Positions 25,800 through 33,463 of a stretch of DNA of 45,396 nucleotides are shown piece by piece; position 1 is the first letter of the stretch, and each line of letters starts with the position of its first letter. The DNA comes from Halieaceae bacterium UBA4438 (GTDB lineage Bacteria; Pseudomonadota; Gammaproteobacteria; Pseudomonadales; Halieaceae), in assembly GCA_002390485.1 (NCBI GenBank), contig DGPO01000121.1, positions 1-45,396 on the forward strand, given 5' to 3'. The notes below the pieces were generated by a model. That model searched no databases, was not told the DNA's origin, and saw only the letters and a list, made by a program, of their open reading frames with translations. A program made the position numbers and the translations under genes.

Positions 25800-26439
25800 C
25801 GTATTCCTCGCGATAATCCCGCATCTGATTGAGACTGTCTGACATCTCAGTTTGCCCCGCAAGCCAATCAATAATGTCATGCATCGTAATGACGCTGGCG
25901 ACCTTAAGTCCCATCGACTGCTCCACTTCTTCAACCGCCGATACTTCTCCCGCACCTCGCTCGCATCGATCAAGTCCAATCACAACGCCGAACGGCGTTG
26001 CGCCCTGATCCTTAATCAGTGCAACCGACTGACGAATCGCAGTACCTGCTGTGATGACATCGTCAATAATCAGAATGTTCCCGCAAAGCGGGGCGCCCAT
26101 CAGAATACCGCCCTCACCGTGCGTTTTCGCTTCTTTACGGTCGAAGGTAATGGCCAGGTTATTGTTGTATTGGGTCTGTAAGGCAATACCCGTTGCCGTC
26201 GCCAACGGTATGCCTTTGTAAGCGGGACCAAATAAACCGTCAATTTTATCGATAACATCGCCGGCAGCGTCGGCGTAACAGGCGCCTAGGGTCGCCATAG
26301 CCTCTCCAGAAGAAAAAACTCCAGCGTTGAAAAAATAGGGGCTGACACGGCCCGACTTCAACGTAAACTCGCCAAACTTTAACGCGCCAAATCGAATCGA
26401 CAGCTCAATAAATTGGCGTTTAGTGTCCGAGTGTGGCAT
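25792..26439 (-). CDS. pyrE: Orotate phosphoribosyltransferase PyrE
   Basis: PyrE joins orotate and PRPP to make OMP in pyrimidine synthesis. LKSGRVSPYFFNAG is the orotate site, AYKGIPLATA follows, FDRKEAKTHGEGG is the catalytic flexible loop with the conserved Lys and His, and ILIIDDVITAGTAIR is the PRPP-binding loop. The ATG at 26439 gives 215 residues, close to the 213 of E. coli; the upstream TTG at 26442 is less likely. It is divergent from the crc-like gene, and the order pyrE-crc-rph matches P. aeruginosa. Confidence 0.97.
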   Translation of the reverse strand: MPHSDTKRQFIELSIRFGALKFGEFTLKSGRVSPYFFNAGVFSSGEAMATLGACYADAAGDVIDKIDGLFGPAYKGIPLATATGIALQTQYNNNLAITFDRKEAKTHGEGGILMGAPLCGNILIIDDVITAGTAIRQSVALIKDQGATPFGVVIGLDRCERGAGEVSAVEEVEQSMGLKVASVITMHDIIDWLAGQTEMSDSLNQMRDYREEYGV

Positions 26440-26548
26440 CAAATTACCCAGTTTCCGTCAGCGTTAAAATTGTTAATCACAACATTCACTCATTTCAGAA
26501 TGAAAGCATCTCGAGTAGTATACCAAGCTTGCGATTTAGGAAACAGAA

Positions 26549-27310
26549 ATGAAGTTGTTGTCACTGGCAGTGGACGGCCTTGAGAGAGCTCACAAAGACG
26601 GGCTAGTGACGTGGGCGTTTCAGCAAAATGCGGACGTTATTTGCCTACAAGACACCCAATGCTCTGAATACTCGCTGTCATCAAACGACTTTTTTCCCGA
26701 AGGCTATCACGCCTATTTTGGCGATAACTACGACGACCCCAAGATCAACGGTGTGGCAATTTACTGCCGAAAAATGCCTAAAGCCATCATGTTCGGTTTG
26801 GGCTTTATGGATTTCGACCACTTGGGAATCTATATTCAAGCCGACTATGAAAGCTGCAGTATTGGAAGCATTTTGGTCCCATCAGCTGTCGGTGCCCGCG
26901 GCGACAAAGCATTAAAAATGCGATTTCTCACCCAGCTGGGTGCACACCTTGAAAAAGTGCGAAATAAAAAACGCGACTTCATTTTATGCGGTGGTTGGGA
27001 ACTGGCTTGGCAACCCCGAGACGCCGAGGAGGCGGGCAACCGTCTCGATCTCCCGGGCTTCAGCCATGAGGAACGAGACTGGCTCGCGTCGCTGTATCGC
27101 GCGGGCTACAGCGACGCGTTTCGAGAGATCGACGCAAATGGCGACGACTACACCTGGTGGCCAGAGGGTGATGAGCGTCCCGGTCTTAGAACCGATACGC
27201 ACATTATTTCTGAAAGCCTAGCGCCCTGTGTGCTCGCCGCGCGTATCGAGAGCGAGGAGGCTTTTTCAAGCCATGCCCCCGTCATCATTGATTACGACAT
27301 TGAGCTATGA
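26549..27310 (+). CDS. crc: Crc-like catabolite repression control protein (inactive EEP-fold)
   Basis: The 253-residue protein has the exonuclease III fold but without its active site. The metal-binding Glu motif is LQDTQ (33-37), the catalytic GDFN is replaced by CGGWELAW (147-154), and the terminal DHAPV reads SHAPV (241-245). P. aeruginosa Crc has the same kinds of substitution (CGSLYVAH, QHAPLIVDYD) and ends similarly to [13 protein letters not shown]. Crc works with Hfq to repress translation of A-rich mRNAs for less preferred carbon sources. The pyrE-crc-rph context supports the call. GGAAAC lies before the ATG. The stop overlaps that of rph. Confidence 0.85.
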   Translation: MKLLSLAVDGLERAHKDGLVTWAFQQNADVICLQDTQCSEYSLSSNDFFPEGYHAYFGDNYDDPKINGVAIYCRKMPKAIMFGLGFMDFDHLGIYIQADYESCSIGSILVPSAVGARGDKALKMRFLTQLGAHLEKVRNKKRDFILCGGWELAWQPRDAEEAGNRLDLPGFSHEERDWLASLYRAGYSDAFREIDANGDDYTWWPEGDERPGLRTDTHIISESLAPCVLAARIESEEAFSSHAPVIIDYDIEL

Positions 27311-28042
27311 GCCTCTCAGTGCTTCCATCTGCGCTGCATTAAGCGAAACACAAGCGCCTTCAGCCAAGTCGAGCAGTGCATCAAGCTCCGCGCGACTAAA
27401 GACCTTATCTTCAGCGGTTCCCTGGACCTCAATCAACCCGCCGCTCGCCAGCATGACAACGTTAACATCACTCTGCGCAGTCGAATCTTCAGGGTAGTCA
27501 AGATCCAGTATCGGCTGACCACGCCACATCCCCACTGAAACTGCACACACACGATCAATCAATGGGTCCGTCTTTAGGTCACCCGCGCGTTGAAGCTTGT
27601 TGAACGCCGAGACCACCGCCACACTGGCTCCGGTTATTGCGGTTGTGCGTGTCCCGCCGTCGGCCTGCAGTACGTCACAGTCGATTGTCAGCGTCCTTTC
27701 TCCCAACGCCTTAAGGTCAACACTTGCCCTTAAGGAGCGACCAATCAACCGCTGAATTTCGACGGTTCGGCCAGACTGCTTTCCCCTAGCCGCCTCTCTG
27801 GCCATTCGGGTTCCAGTTGAGCGCGGTAACATTCCATACTCTGCAGTGAGCCACCCCTGACCTTTTCCGCGAAGAAACGAAGGCACGCCGTCGGAAATCG
27901 ATGCAGTGCAGAGCACCTTCGTATTTCCGAAACACGCCAAAACGCTGCCTTCGGCCTGGTTGGTGTAATCGAGTTGAAAGGAAACGTCCCGCATTTGATC
28001 GAAATCGCGACCGCTGGGTCTTTTCACTGTGCTTGAATCCAT
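27305..28042 (-). CDS. rph: Ribonuclease PH
   Basis: RNase PH is a phosphate-dependent 3'-5' exoribonuclease that trims tRNA 3' ends. Hallmarks are [36 protein letters not shown], the phosphate-binding [31 protein letters not shown] and [18 protein letters not shown]. The length of 245 residues is normal, with a short N-terminal addition (MDSSTVK) before RPSGR. The family members are hexameric rings. It converges on crc with a 6-bp overlap and is divergent from yicC. Confidence 0.97.
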   Translation of the reverse strand: MDSSTVKRPSGRDFDQMRDVSFQLDYTNQAEGSVLACFGNTKVLCTASISDGVPSFLRGKGQGWLTAEYGMLPRSTGTRMAREAARGKQSGRTVEIQRLIGRSLRASVDLKALGERTLTIDCDVLQADGGTRTTAITGASVAVVSAFNKLQRAGDLKTDPLIDRVCAVSVGMWRGQPILDLDYPEDSTAQSDVNVVMLASGGLIEVQGTAEDKVFSRAELDALLDLAEGACVSLNAAQMEALRGS

Positions 28043-28075
28043 GCTTTACCTTCTAATACGTGGGTGTCGCCCGTC

Positions 28076-28092
28076 AGTCTACTTGTTAGACT
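28076..28092. repeat. Inverted repeat in the rph-yicC divergent promoter region
   Basis: AGTCTA, five bases (CTTGT) and TAGACT form a perfect six-base inverted repeat in the middle of the 78-bp gap between the divergent rph and yicC starts. It could be an operator half-site pair or form a weak hairpin. No T-run follows, so it is not a terminator. The regulator is unknown. The rest of the gap holds no other clear signal. Confidence 0.4.
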
Positions 28093-28120
28093 ACGTACTT
28101 TCGACGTTCTTGGAGTGCAC

Positions 28121-28984
28121 ATGCCTCAGAGCATGACCGGATTTGCCAACCAAAGTGTGGCCGTAGGTGAATGGAACCTGTCACTGGAGTGCAAGTCCGT
28201 CAACAGCCGTTTTCTTGACTTGACCCTCAAGCTGCCTGATGTGGTCAAGCGCTCAGAACCCGCGCTACGGCAACTGATTACCGAAAAACTCGTCCGCGGA
28301 AAGGTGGAGTTGTCTATCCGCATAGAACGCAGCGAGGGTGGACCCGACGCGACCTTAAACCTGACTAAGCTCAGTGATATGAAGGATGCGTTGGCCACCG
28401 TTGTGCAGCATCTACCCAACGCACGCCCCCCCAGCTCACTGGATGTATTGATGACACCCGGTATTTGGGTCAGTGCAACTGTCGACTCAGACGAAATCAT
28501 CGATGCGTGTCTCGATATTATGCCAGCGCTTATGGCGTCGCTTAGCCGACATCGGCAGATCGAAGGTGATCGCCTTGAGGCGCTTCTGCGAGAGCGCTGC
28601 CAAGGCATTAAGACAATCGTACTGAATTACCGAGAGCAATTACCGGCCTTACAGGCGGCACAACAACAAAAACTCCGTGACCGTATCAACACGATTGACG
28701 TGCCTCATGATGAAAAGCGCTTGGAAGAGGAGCTGGCGATTTTAGCCAATAAGTCAGATGTTGCCGAAGAGCTCGATCGTCTTGACGCACACATGGCGGC
28801 GATTGACGACGCGCTCCGCAGTGGACAACCCTGCGGGAGGCGCCTTGACTTCGTGATGCAAGAGCTGAATCGAGAAGCGAATACACTGGGGTCAAAAACA
28901 ACCTCACTGGTGACGACGAACGCCGCGGTAGAGCTTAAAGTACTCATCGAACAAATGCGTGAGCAGGTACAAAATCTTGAGTAA
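28121..28984 (+). CDS. yicC: YicC family endoribonuclease
   Basis: YicC proteins are stress-linked and recent work assigns them endoribonuclease activity on small RNAs. The start is the ATG at 28121 with GGAG six bases upstream, giving MPQSMTGFANQS, the usual family opening, and 287 residues, the E. coli length. The YicC N-terminal domain contains LECKSVNSRFLDL; the C-terminal DUF1732 domain has EELDRLDAHM, GRRLDFVMQELNREANTLGSK and a closing KVLIEQMREQVQNLE. It is followed by gmk with a small overlap, a conserved pair. Confidence 0.95.
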   Translation: MPQSMTGFANQSVAVGEWNLSLECKSVNSRFLDLTLKLPDVVKRSEPALRQLITEKLVRGKVELSIRIERSEGGPDATLNLTKLSDMKDALATVVQHLPNARPPSSLDVLMTPGIWVSATVDSDEIIDACLDIMPALMASLSRHRQIEGDRLEALLRERCQGIKTIVLNYREQLPALQAAQQQKLRDRINTIDVPHDEKRLEEELAILANKSDVAEELDRLDAHMAAIDDALRSGQPCGRRLDFVMQELNREANTLGSKTTSLVTTNAAVELKVLIEQMREQVQNLE

Positions 28985-29609
28985 TCAAAAACACCCATCC
29001 GGGAGGCTCTTTGTCATCTCCGCACCGAGTGGCGCAGGCAAGACATCGCTCGTAAAAGCCCTTGTTGAGCGTTCGAACAACCTCGCAGTCTCTGTGTCTC
29101 ACACCACTCGCTCGATGCGCCCGGGCGAAGTCGACGGCGTGAATTACCACTTCGTCAGCGAGTCAGCGTTCACCCATTTACGTGACTCGGAAGGCTTCTT
29201 TGAGTGGGCGCAAGTGTTTGACAATTACTATGGTACGAGTAGAGAAGGCGTCGAACACCAACTCGCTAAAGGGTTAGACGTTATTTTAGAGATTGACTGG
29301 CAAGGTGCGAGACAGGTTAAGTCTCTGGTCGAGTCCGCCGTCTCGATTTTTGTACTGCCGCCCTCAACCGAGGCGCTGCGCGAACGATTAACCGGTCGAG
29401 GCCAAGACGACACATCGGTGATCGAGCGGCGAATGCAGTCAGCACGAGATGAAATAATTCACTACACCGAAGCTGACTTCGTGGTACTCAATGATGTCTT
29501 TAATGAGGCTTTGAGTGACCTTGAGTCAATTATTTACAGCCAACAGCCCGCACAGACGCCACAGTCTGAACGTCTTGCATCGGTCATTGCCGATTTGCTC
29601 GCACCTTGA
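28959..29609 (+). CDS. gmk: Guanylate kinase
   Basis: Gmk phosphorylates GMP to GDP. The P-loop APSGAGKTSLVKAL lies near residues 22-35, followed by VSHTTRSMRPGEVDGVNYHFV for GMP binding, NYYGTSREGV, EIDWQGARQVK, and IFVLPPSTEALRERLTGRG. The start is uncertain: GTG at 28959 has little ribosome-binding sequence, while TTG at 28977 has AGG 10 bases upstream and yields an N-terminus closer to other Gmk proteins. Either start lies inside the end of yicC, so translation is probably coupled. Confidence 0.95.
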   Translation: MSRYKILSNQKHPSGRLFVISAPSGAGKTSLVKALVERSNNLAVSVSHTTRSMRPGEVDGVNYHFVSESAFTHLRDSEGFFEWAQVFDNYYGTSREGVEHQLAKGLDVILEIDWQGARQVKSLVESAVSIFVLPPSTEALRERLTGRGQDDTSVIERRMQSARDEIIHYTEADFVVLNDVFNEALSDLESIIYSQQPAQTPQSERLASVIADLLAP

Positions 29610-29622
29610 ACAGAGACCAGAG

Positions 29623-29652
29623 TCGACAAGCGAGCCGCTCAATCGCTATACT
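29623..29652 (+). promoter_or_regulatory. Predicted sigma-70 promoter for rpoZ-spoT
   Basis: TCGACA (29623-29628) and TATACT (29647-29652) each match the sigma-70 hexamers in five of six positions, with an 18-base spacer. The predicted start is near 29659, leaving about 24 nt before the rpoZ ATG. It lies in the 73-bp gap after gmk, so rpoZ and spoT can be transcribed independently of the upstream genes. Confidence 0.55.
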
Positions 29653-29682
29653 GCGCGCCCGTTTCGATTTCAGGACTTTTAG

Positions 29683-29940
29683 ATGGCACGTGTAACCGTT
29701 GAAGACTGCCTAGACAATGTTGATAACCGTTTTGAGTTAGTACTCTTAGCGGCCAAACGCGCGCGTCAACTCAGCACTGGAGGCAAAGACCCTCTCGTTG
29801 AAGTCGAGTCGGACAAACCAACTGTTCTTGCACTGCGTGAAATCGCTGAAGGCTTGATTACGCCCGAGGTCATGGCGCGCGAGCATGAGCTAGAAGCAGA
29901 AGAGGAGTTTGCAGCGAGCTTCGAAACTCCAGTGCTCTAA
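29683..29940 (+). CDS. rpoZ: RNA polymerase omega subunit
   Basis: Omega helps assemble beta' into RNA polymerase and forms part of one ppGpp site. This 85-residue protein begins [20 protein letters not shown], has the conserved AAKRARQL and [17 protein letters not shown], and an acidic C-terminal tail. Both the N-terminal MARVT motif, linked with ppGpp binding, and the position directly before spoT are conserved. Confidence 0.97.
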   Translation: MARVTVEDCLDNVDNRFELVLLAAKRARQLSTGGKDPLVEVESDKPTVLALREIAEGLITPEVMAREHELEAEEEFAASFETPVL

Positions 29941-29958
29941 GCTGCAATGTAAGGACCT

Positions 29959-32172
29959 GTGTCCACACCCTTTCAATCCCTAGGAGCCTCATTCACCGAC
30001 GTCACACGCCGGCTGGGGCTTCAGAACACCTCCAAATCTCAACTTCTCCCCTCACACGACCAGCGACAATCGTTTACGGGTTTTGAGGATATTTTAAGCG
30101 CTTACCTTCCGTCTGAACTCGTTACAGAAATAAAGCGGGCGTTTTTCTATGCCGAACAGGCGCACTACGGCCAGGCGCGGCGGACTGGAGAGCCCTATGT
30201 CACACACCCACTCGCGGTAGCCACCGTGCTTGCGCGCATGCACATGGATCACGAGAGCATCATGGCGGCTCTTCTACACGACGTCATCGAAGACACGGGT
30301 GTGACCAAAGAGGACATTCGTACTCAGTTTGGTGAGGAGGTCGCAGATCTTGTCGATGGTGTGAGTAAGCTGACCCAAGTCGATTTTGACAGTGCCGAAC
30401 AAAAACAAGCTGAAAACTTTCAAAAAATGGCGCTGGCAATGGCGCGGGACATCCGCGTCATTTTGGTCAAGCTCGCCGACCGTCTTCACAATATGCGGAC
30501 ACTGGGCGCACTGAGTCCCGAGGCAAAAAAACGGATTGCCAATGAGACCCTCGATATATACGCGCCCATAGCCACGAGGCTGGGTATGAATGAAGTACGC
30601 ATGGAGTTTGAGGACTTGGGGCTGCGCACACTCTACCCAATGCGCGCTCGGCGATTAGAGGCCGCACGCGAGACGGCAGGGGGTCGACGAAAACAACTGA
30701 TCGAACAAATTTCCGAGCAGCTCGAGCAAGCGCTCGCAAGAGAAGAAATTGGGGCCGAAATCGCGGGGCGCGAAAAGCACCTCTACAGCATCTATTCGAA
30801 AATGCGGGAGAAGCGAAAGTCGTTCTCAGAGATCATGGATATATTCGCATTTCGTATCGTGTGTGAAGACGTAGACTCGTGCTACCGGACACTGGGCATT
30901 ATTCATTCGCTTTACAAACCGGTCCCTGGCGAATTTAAAGACTACATTGCCATACCAAAGGCCAATGGGTATCAGTCGCTCCACACGATACTAAAGGGCA
31001 TGCACGGCGTACCGATTGAAATTCAAATTCGCACACGTGATATGGAAGACATGGCGAATAACGGCATCGCTGCGCATTGGCTGTATAAGAGCCATCAGGA
31101 CAATATCAACATTCCTCAGATGCGGGCACGCGAATGGGTTCAGGGTCTTCTTGAGATGCAGCAAACAGCGGGCAACTCTCTTGAATTTATTGAGAGTGTT
31201 AAAGTCGACTTGTTCCCCGACGAGGTCTATGTGTTCACGCCCAAAGGCGCCATTATGGAGCTGCCAAAAGGCGCCTGTGGGGTCGATTTTGCGTACGCAG
31301 TCCACACCGACGTCGGAAACCGCTGTGTTGCCTGTCGAATTAATAACCAGTTAGCGCCTCTCTCAGAGTCCTTGGAGAGTGGCGTGACCGTTGAAATTGT
31401 CACGTCGCCTGCCGGCCGACCGACACCCTCTTGGTTAAACTTTGCTGTCACTGCGCGCGCACGTTCGCAAATTCGCCACTTCCTCAAACAGCAACACCAC
31501 GAAGATTCCGTCGATCTGGGTCAAAAGCTGCTGGAAAAAGCGCTCACCGCATTGCATCCCGATGACATCGTAAGTGTTGACTCACAAAAATTACTCATTG
31601 CAGAGCATTACCCCAAAAGTACTTTTGATGAAATCCTGACAGACATCGCACTCGGCAATCAGCTCCCCCAAGTCGTGGCCGCTAACTTATTAGGTCAAGC
31701 CGGCGCATCACTTGAAAACGATACAAGTGCGCTGGAAATCAAGGGAACCGAGGGTTACGTTTTAGTCTACGCCAAGTGCTGTTGCCCGCTTCCTGGCGAC
31801 CCTATCGAGGGGTTTTTAAGTCCTGATCGAGGCCTTGTTGTACACCGGGAGACCTGCCGAAATCTGTCAGATCTCAGAGAACAAACCGAGCGCCTCATGC
31901 CGCTGCGATGGGATGATCAAATCGAAGGCGTCTATCCCGTGGCAATTCGTATCGAATCGGCAAATAAACGCGGCATGATCGCCACGCTTGCGACCAAACT
32001 GAGTGCGATTGGCCTCAATATTGAGCGCATATCGACCCAAGACGAGTCAGTCCACTTTTCAAGTATTATTATTGAGCTGCAACTCAGTAGCCGCGTCCAT
32101 CTCGCTCGTGTAATGAAGCGCGTTAGGGTCATGGAAGGCGTTCGCAAAGTTGTGCGCTGTAGCCGACGTTAA
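29959..32172 (+). CDS. spoT: Bifunctional (p)ppGpp synthetase/hydrolase SpoT
   Basis: SpoT makes and degrades the stringent-response alarmone (p)ppGpp. The hydrolase domain has His83, HD at 107-108 and Asp174 (KLADRLHNMRT), all needed for activity. The synthetase domain follows with EFKDYIAIPK, GYQSLHT at 337-343 and EIQIRT at 354-359. TGS (about 414-478), helical, a conserved CCC cluster (607-609) and ACT (about 659-735) domains complete the 737 residues. All hydrolase residues are intact, which fits SpoT rather than RelA. The GTG start has AAGGA close upstream. Order gmk-rpoZ-spoT is conserved. Confidence 0.96.
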   Translation: MSTPFQSLGASFTDVTRRLGLQNTSKSQLLPSHDQRQSFTGFEDILSAYLPSELVTEIKRAFFYAEQAHYGQARRTGEPYVTHPLAVATVLARMHMDHESIMAALLHDVIEDTGVTKEDIRTQFGEEVADLVDGVSKLTQVDFDSAEQKQAENFQKMALAMARDIRVILVKLADRLHNMRTLGALSPEAKKRIANETLDIYAPIATRLGMNEVRMEFEDLGLRTLYPMRARRLEAARETAGGRRKQLIEQISEQLEQALAREEIGAEIAGREKHLYSIYSKMREKRKSFSEIMDIFAFRIVCEDVDSCYRTLGIIHSLYKPVPGEFKDYIAIPKANGYQSLHTILKGMHGVPIEIQIRTRDMEDMANNGIAAHWLYKSHQDNINIPQMRAREWVQGLLEMQQTAGNSLEFIESVKVDLFPDEVYVFTPKGAIMELPKGACGVDFAYAVHTDVGNRCVACRINNQLAPLSESLESGVTVEIVTSPAGRPTPSWLNFAVTARARSQIRHFLKQQHHEDSVDLGQKLLEKALTALHPDDIVSVDSQKLLIAEHYPKSTFDEILTDIALGNQLPQVVAANLLGQAGASLENDTSALEIKGTEGYVLVYAKCCCPLPGDPIEGFLSPDRGLVVHRETCRNLSDLREQTERLMPLRWDDQIEGVYPVAIRIESANKRGMIATLATKLSAIGLNIERISTQDESVHFSSIIIELQLSSRVHLARVMKRVRVMEGVRKVVRCSRR

Positions 32173-32184
32173 ACGGGAGTTGAT

Positions 32185-32568
32185 ATGAATAATAGAGCCG
32201 TCATCAGTACCACCGCCGCACCGTCCGCTATTGGCCCGTACTCCCAAGCCGTAAAGGTTGGGAATACTGTATGGATCTCTGGGCAGATTCCCCTCGACCC
32301 GGAAACCATGGAGCTGGTCAGCGGAGGCATCGAAGCTGAAACGCGTCAGGTCTTTGCAAATCTTCAAGCGATTGCAAACGCCGCGGGGGGATCGCTTGAT
32401 AACTCGGTCAAAATTAATATTTCGTTAACGGACCTGGGCAACTTCCAGGTCGTCAACGCGATTATGGCCGAGGAACTGACTGAGCCTTACCCGGCGAGGG
32501 CCTGTGTACAAGTCGCCGCGCTACCCAAGGGCGTACAAATCGAAATCGAAGCCATCTTAGCGCTCTAA
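32185..32568 (+). CDS. ridA: RidA family enamine/imine deaminase
   Basis: RidA hydrolyses reactive 2-aminoacrylate and related enamines made by PLP enzymes. The 127-residue protein has AIGPYSQAVKVGNTVWISGQIPLDP, split here for reading as AIGPYSQAV and VWISGQIPLDP, and the catalytic arginine in YPARACVQVAALPKG, with a terminal EIEAIL. Glu at the end of the ALPKGVQIEIE block completes the active-site pattern. It lies 12 bp after spoT, as in many pseudomonads, suggesting co-transcription. Confidence 0.96.
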   Translation: MNNRAVISTTAAPSAIGPYSQAVKVGNTVWISGQIPLDPETMELVSGGIEAETRQVFANLQAIANAAGGSLDNSVKINISLTDLGNFQVVNAIMAEELTEPYPARACVQVAALPKGVQIEIEAILAL

Positions 32569-32580
32569 CGCATTCTCAAT

Positions 32581-33423
32581 TCAACGCTGGGACTGCAGCG
32601 CGGCAAGATAACCATCACGAAAACTCGGGTACGTCAGCGTCACGCCCATGGCGCGAAGCTTACTATTACTAATGCGACGACTGCTGCGCGGTCGGTTTTC
32701 TCTGACACCTCGTGCCTCGCGCTCAAGCTTCTCAAAGCACCACGCTTCAAGCTCCTTCGTCTTCACGGGTTCATCATCATTAAGATTAAGCGTTGCCGGT
32801 ATGGCGCGACCTGAGAGATCGCCCAAAATAATAGCGGCAAGGGCCTCAGCCGCATCGTCTCTGTGAATACGGTTGGTGTAGGCGTCACCAAATTGAGATG
32901 CGAATCCATCAAGAATGGGCGTCAACATAGTGGGACGAGCGCCATCGTAGAGCCCACTGGGGCGAACAATGGTCGCCACCGCGTGTCGTCGAAAACAGGC
33001 CTCGCCGTCCAAGAGCGCGCGAACAAAAGGATCGTCTGCGGCAAGTGGCGAGTCTTCAGTCACCCACGCTCCGTCTTTTTCTGCATAAACCCGTGTGGAT
33101 GAAACAAAAATAGCCCTTCGGCAATGCTGCAAGAGCCCCGATTCGCCAATGTTGCGTGCGCTCTGAGCGTAACCCGCTCGATACCCGTCGATGTTGCGAC
33201 CGCTTGGGACAGGGGTAAAAACAACGTAATCGGGCTTCATCGCGGCCGCGTCACGCAGTGAGCCAGGCACACCGTAATCGCCGTAGAGGCGAGTCGTGAG
33301 GGCATCAGGCAGAATCTCTGGACGTCTAGAAACACCCGTCACATGGGCCAGTCCCTGAAGTTTAGGGAGCAAGCGCCTCGCTAAATCGCCAAATCCGATA
33401 ACCATTACGTGTGGAGTCTTCAC
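32581..33423 (-). CDS. NAD-dependent epimerase/dehydratase (extended SDR) family protein
   Basis: This 280-residue protein has an N-terminal Rossmann start VMVIGFGDLARRL, a YVVFTPVPSG segment, the catalytic-type FVSSTRVYAEKDG (Ser...Tyr region), and IVRPSGLYDG and RIHRDDAAEALA, typical of extended short-chain dehydrogenases such as YeeZ-like proteins. The glycine pattern GxGxxA is complete, so nucleotide binding is likely. The substrate cannot be inferred. The GTG start has AGGTGG upstream. It is convergent with ridA (12 bp apart) and divergent from recG. Confidence 0.85.
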   Translation of the reverse strand: MKTPHVMVIGFGDLARRLLPKLQGLAHVTGVSRRPEILPDALTTRLYGDYGVPGSLRDAAAMKPDYVVFTPVPSGRNIDGYRAGYAQSARNIGESGLLQHCRRAIFVSSTRVYAEKDGAWVTEDSPLAADDPFVRALLDGEACFRRHAVATIVRPSGLYDGARPTMLTPILDGFASQFGDAYTNRIHRDDAAEALAAIILGDLSGRAIPATLNLNDDEPVKTKELEAWCFEKLEREARGVRENRPRSSRRISNSKLRAMGVTLTYPSFRDGYLAALQSQR

Positions 33424-33463
33424 CTGCCCACCTTCATCCCGTTATTATCATAGAGCCATCCTA

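Noticed and set aside
26549..27310. Calling the gene exonuclease III (xthA).
   Set aside because: The GDFN and DHAP catalytic motifs are missing, and both the sequence and pyrE/rph neighbours fit Crc.
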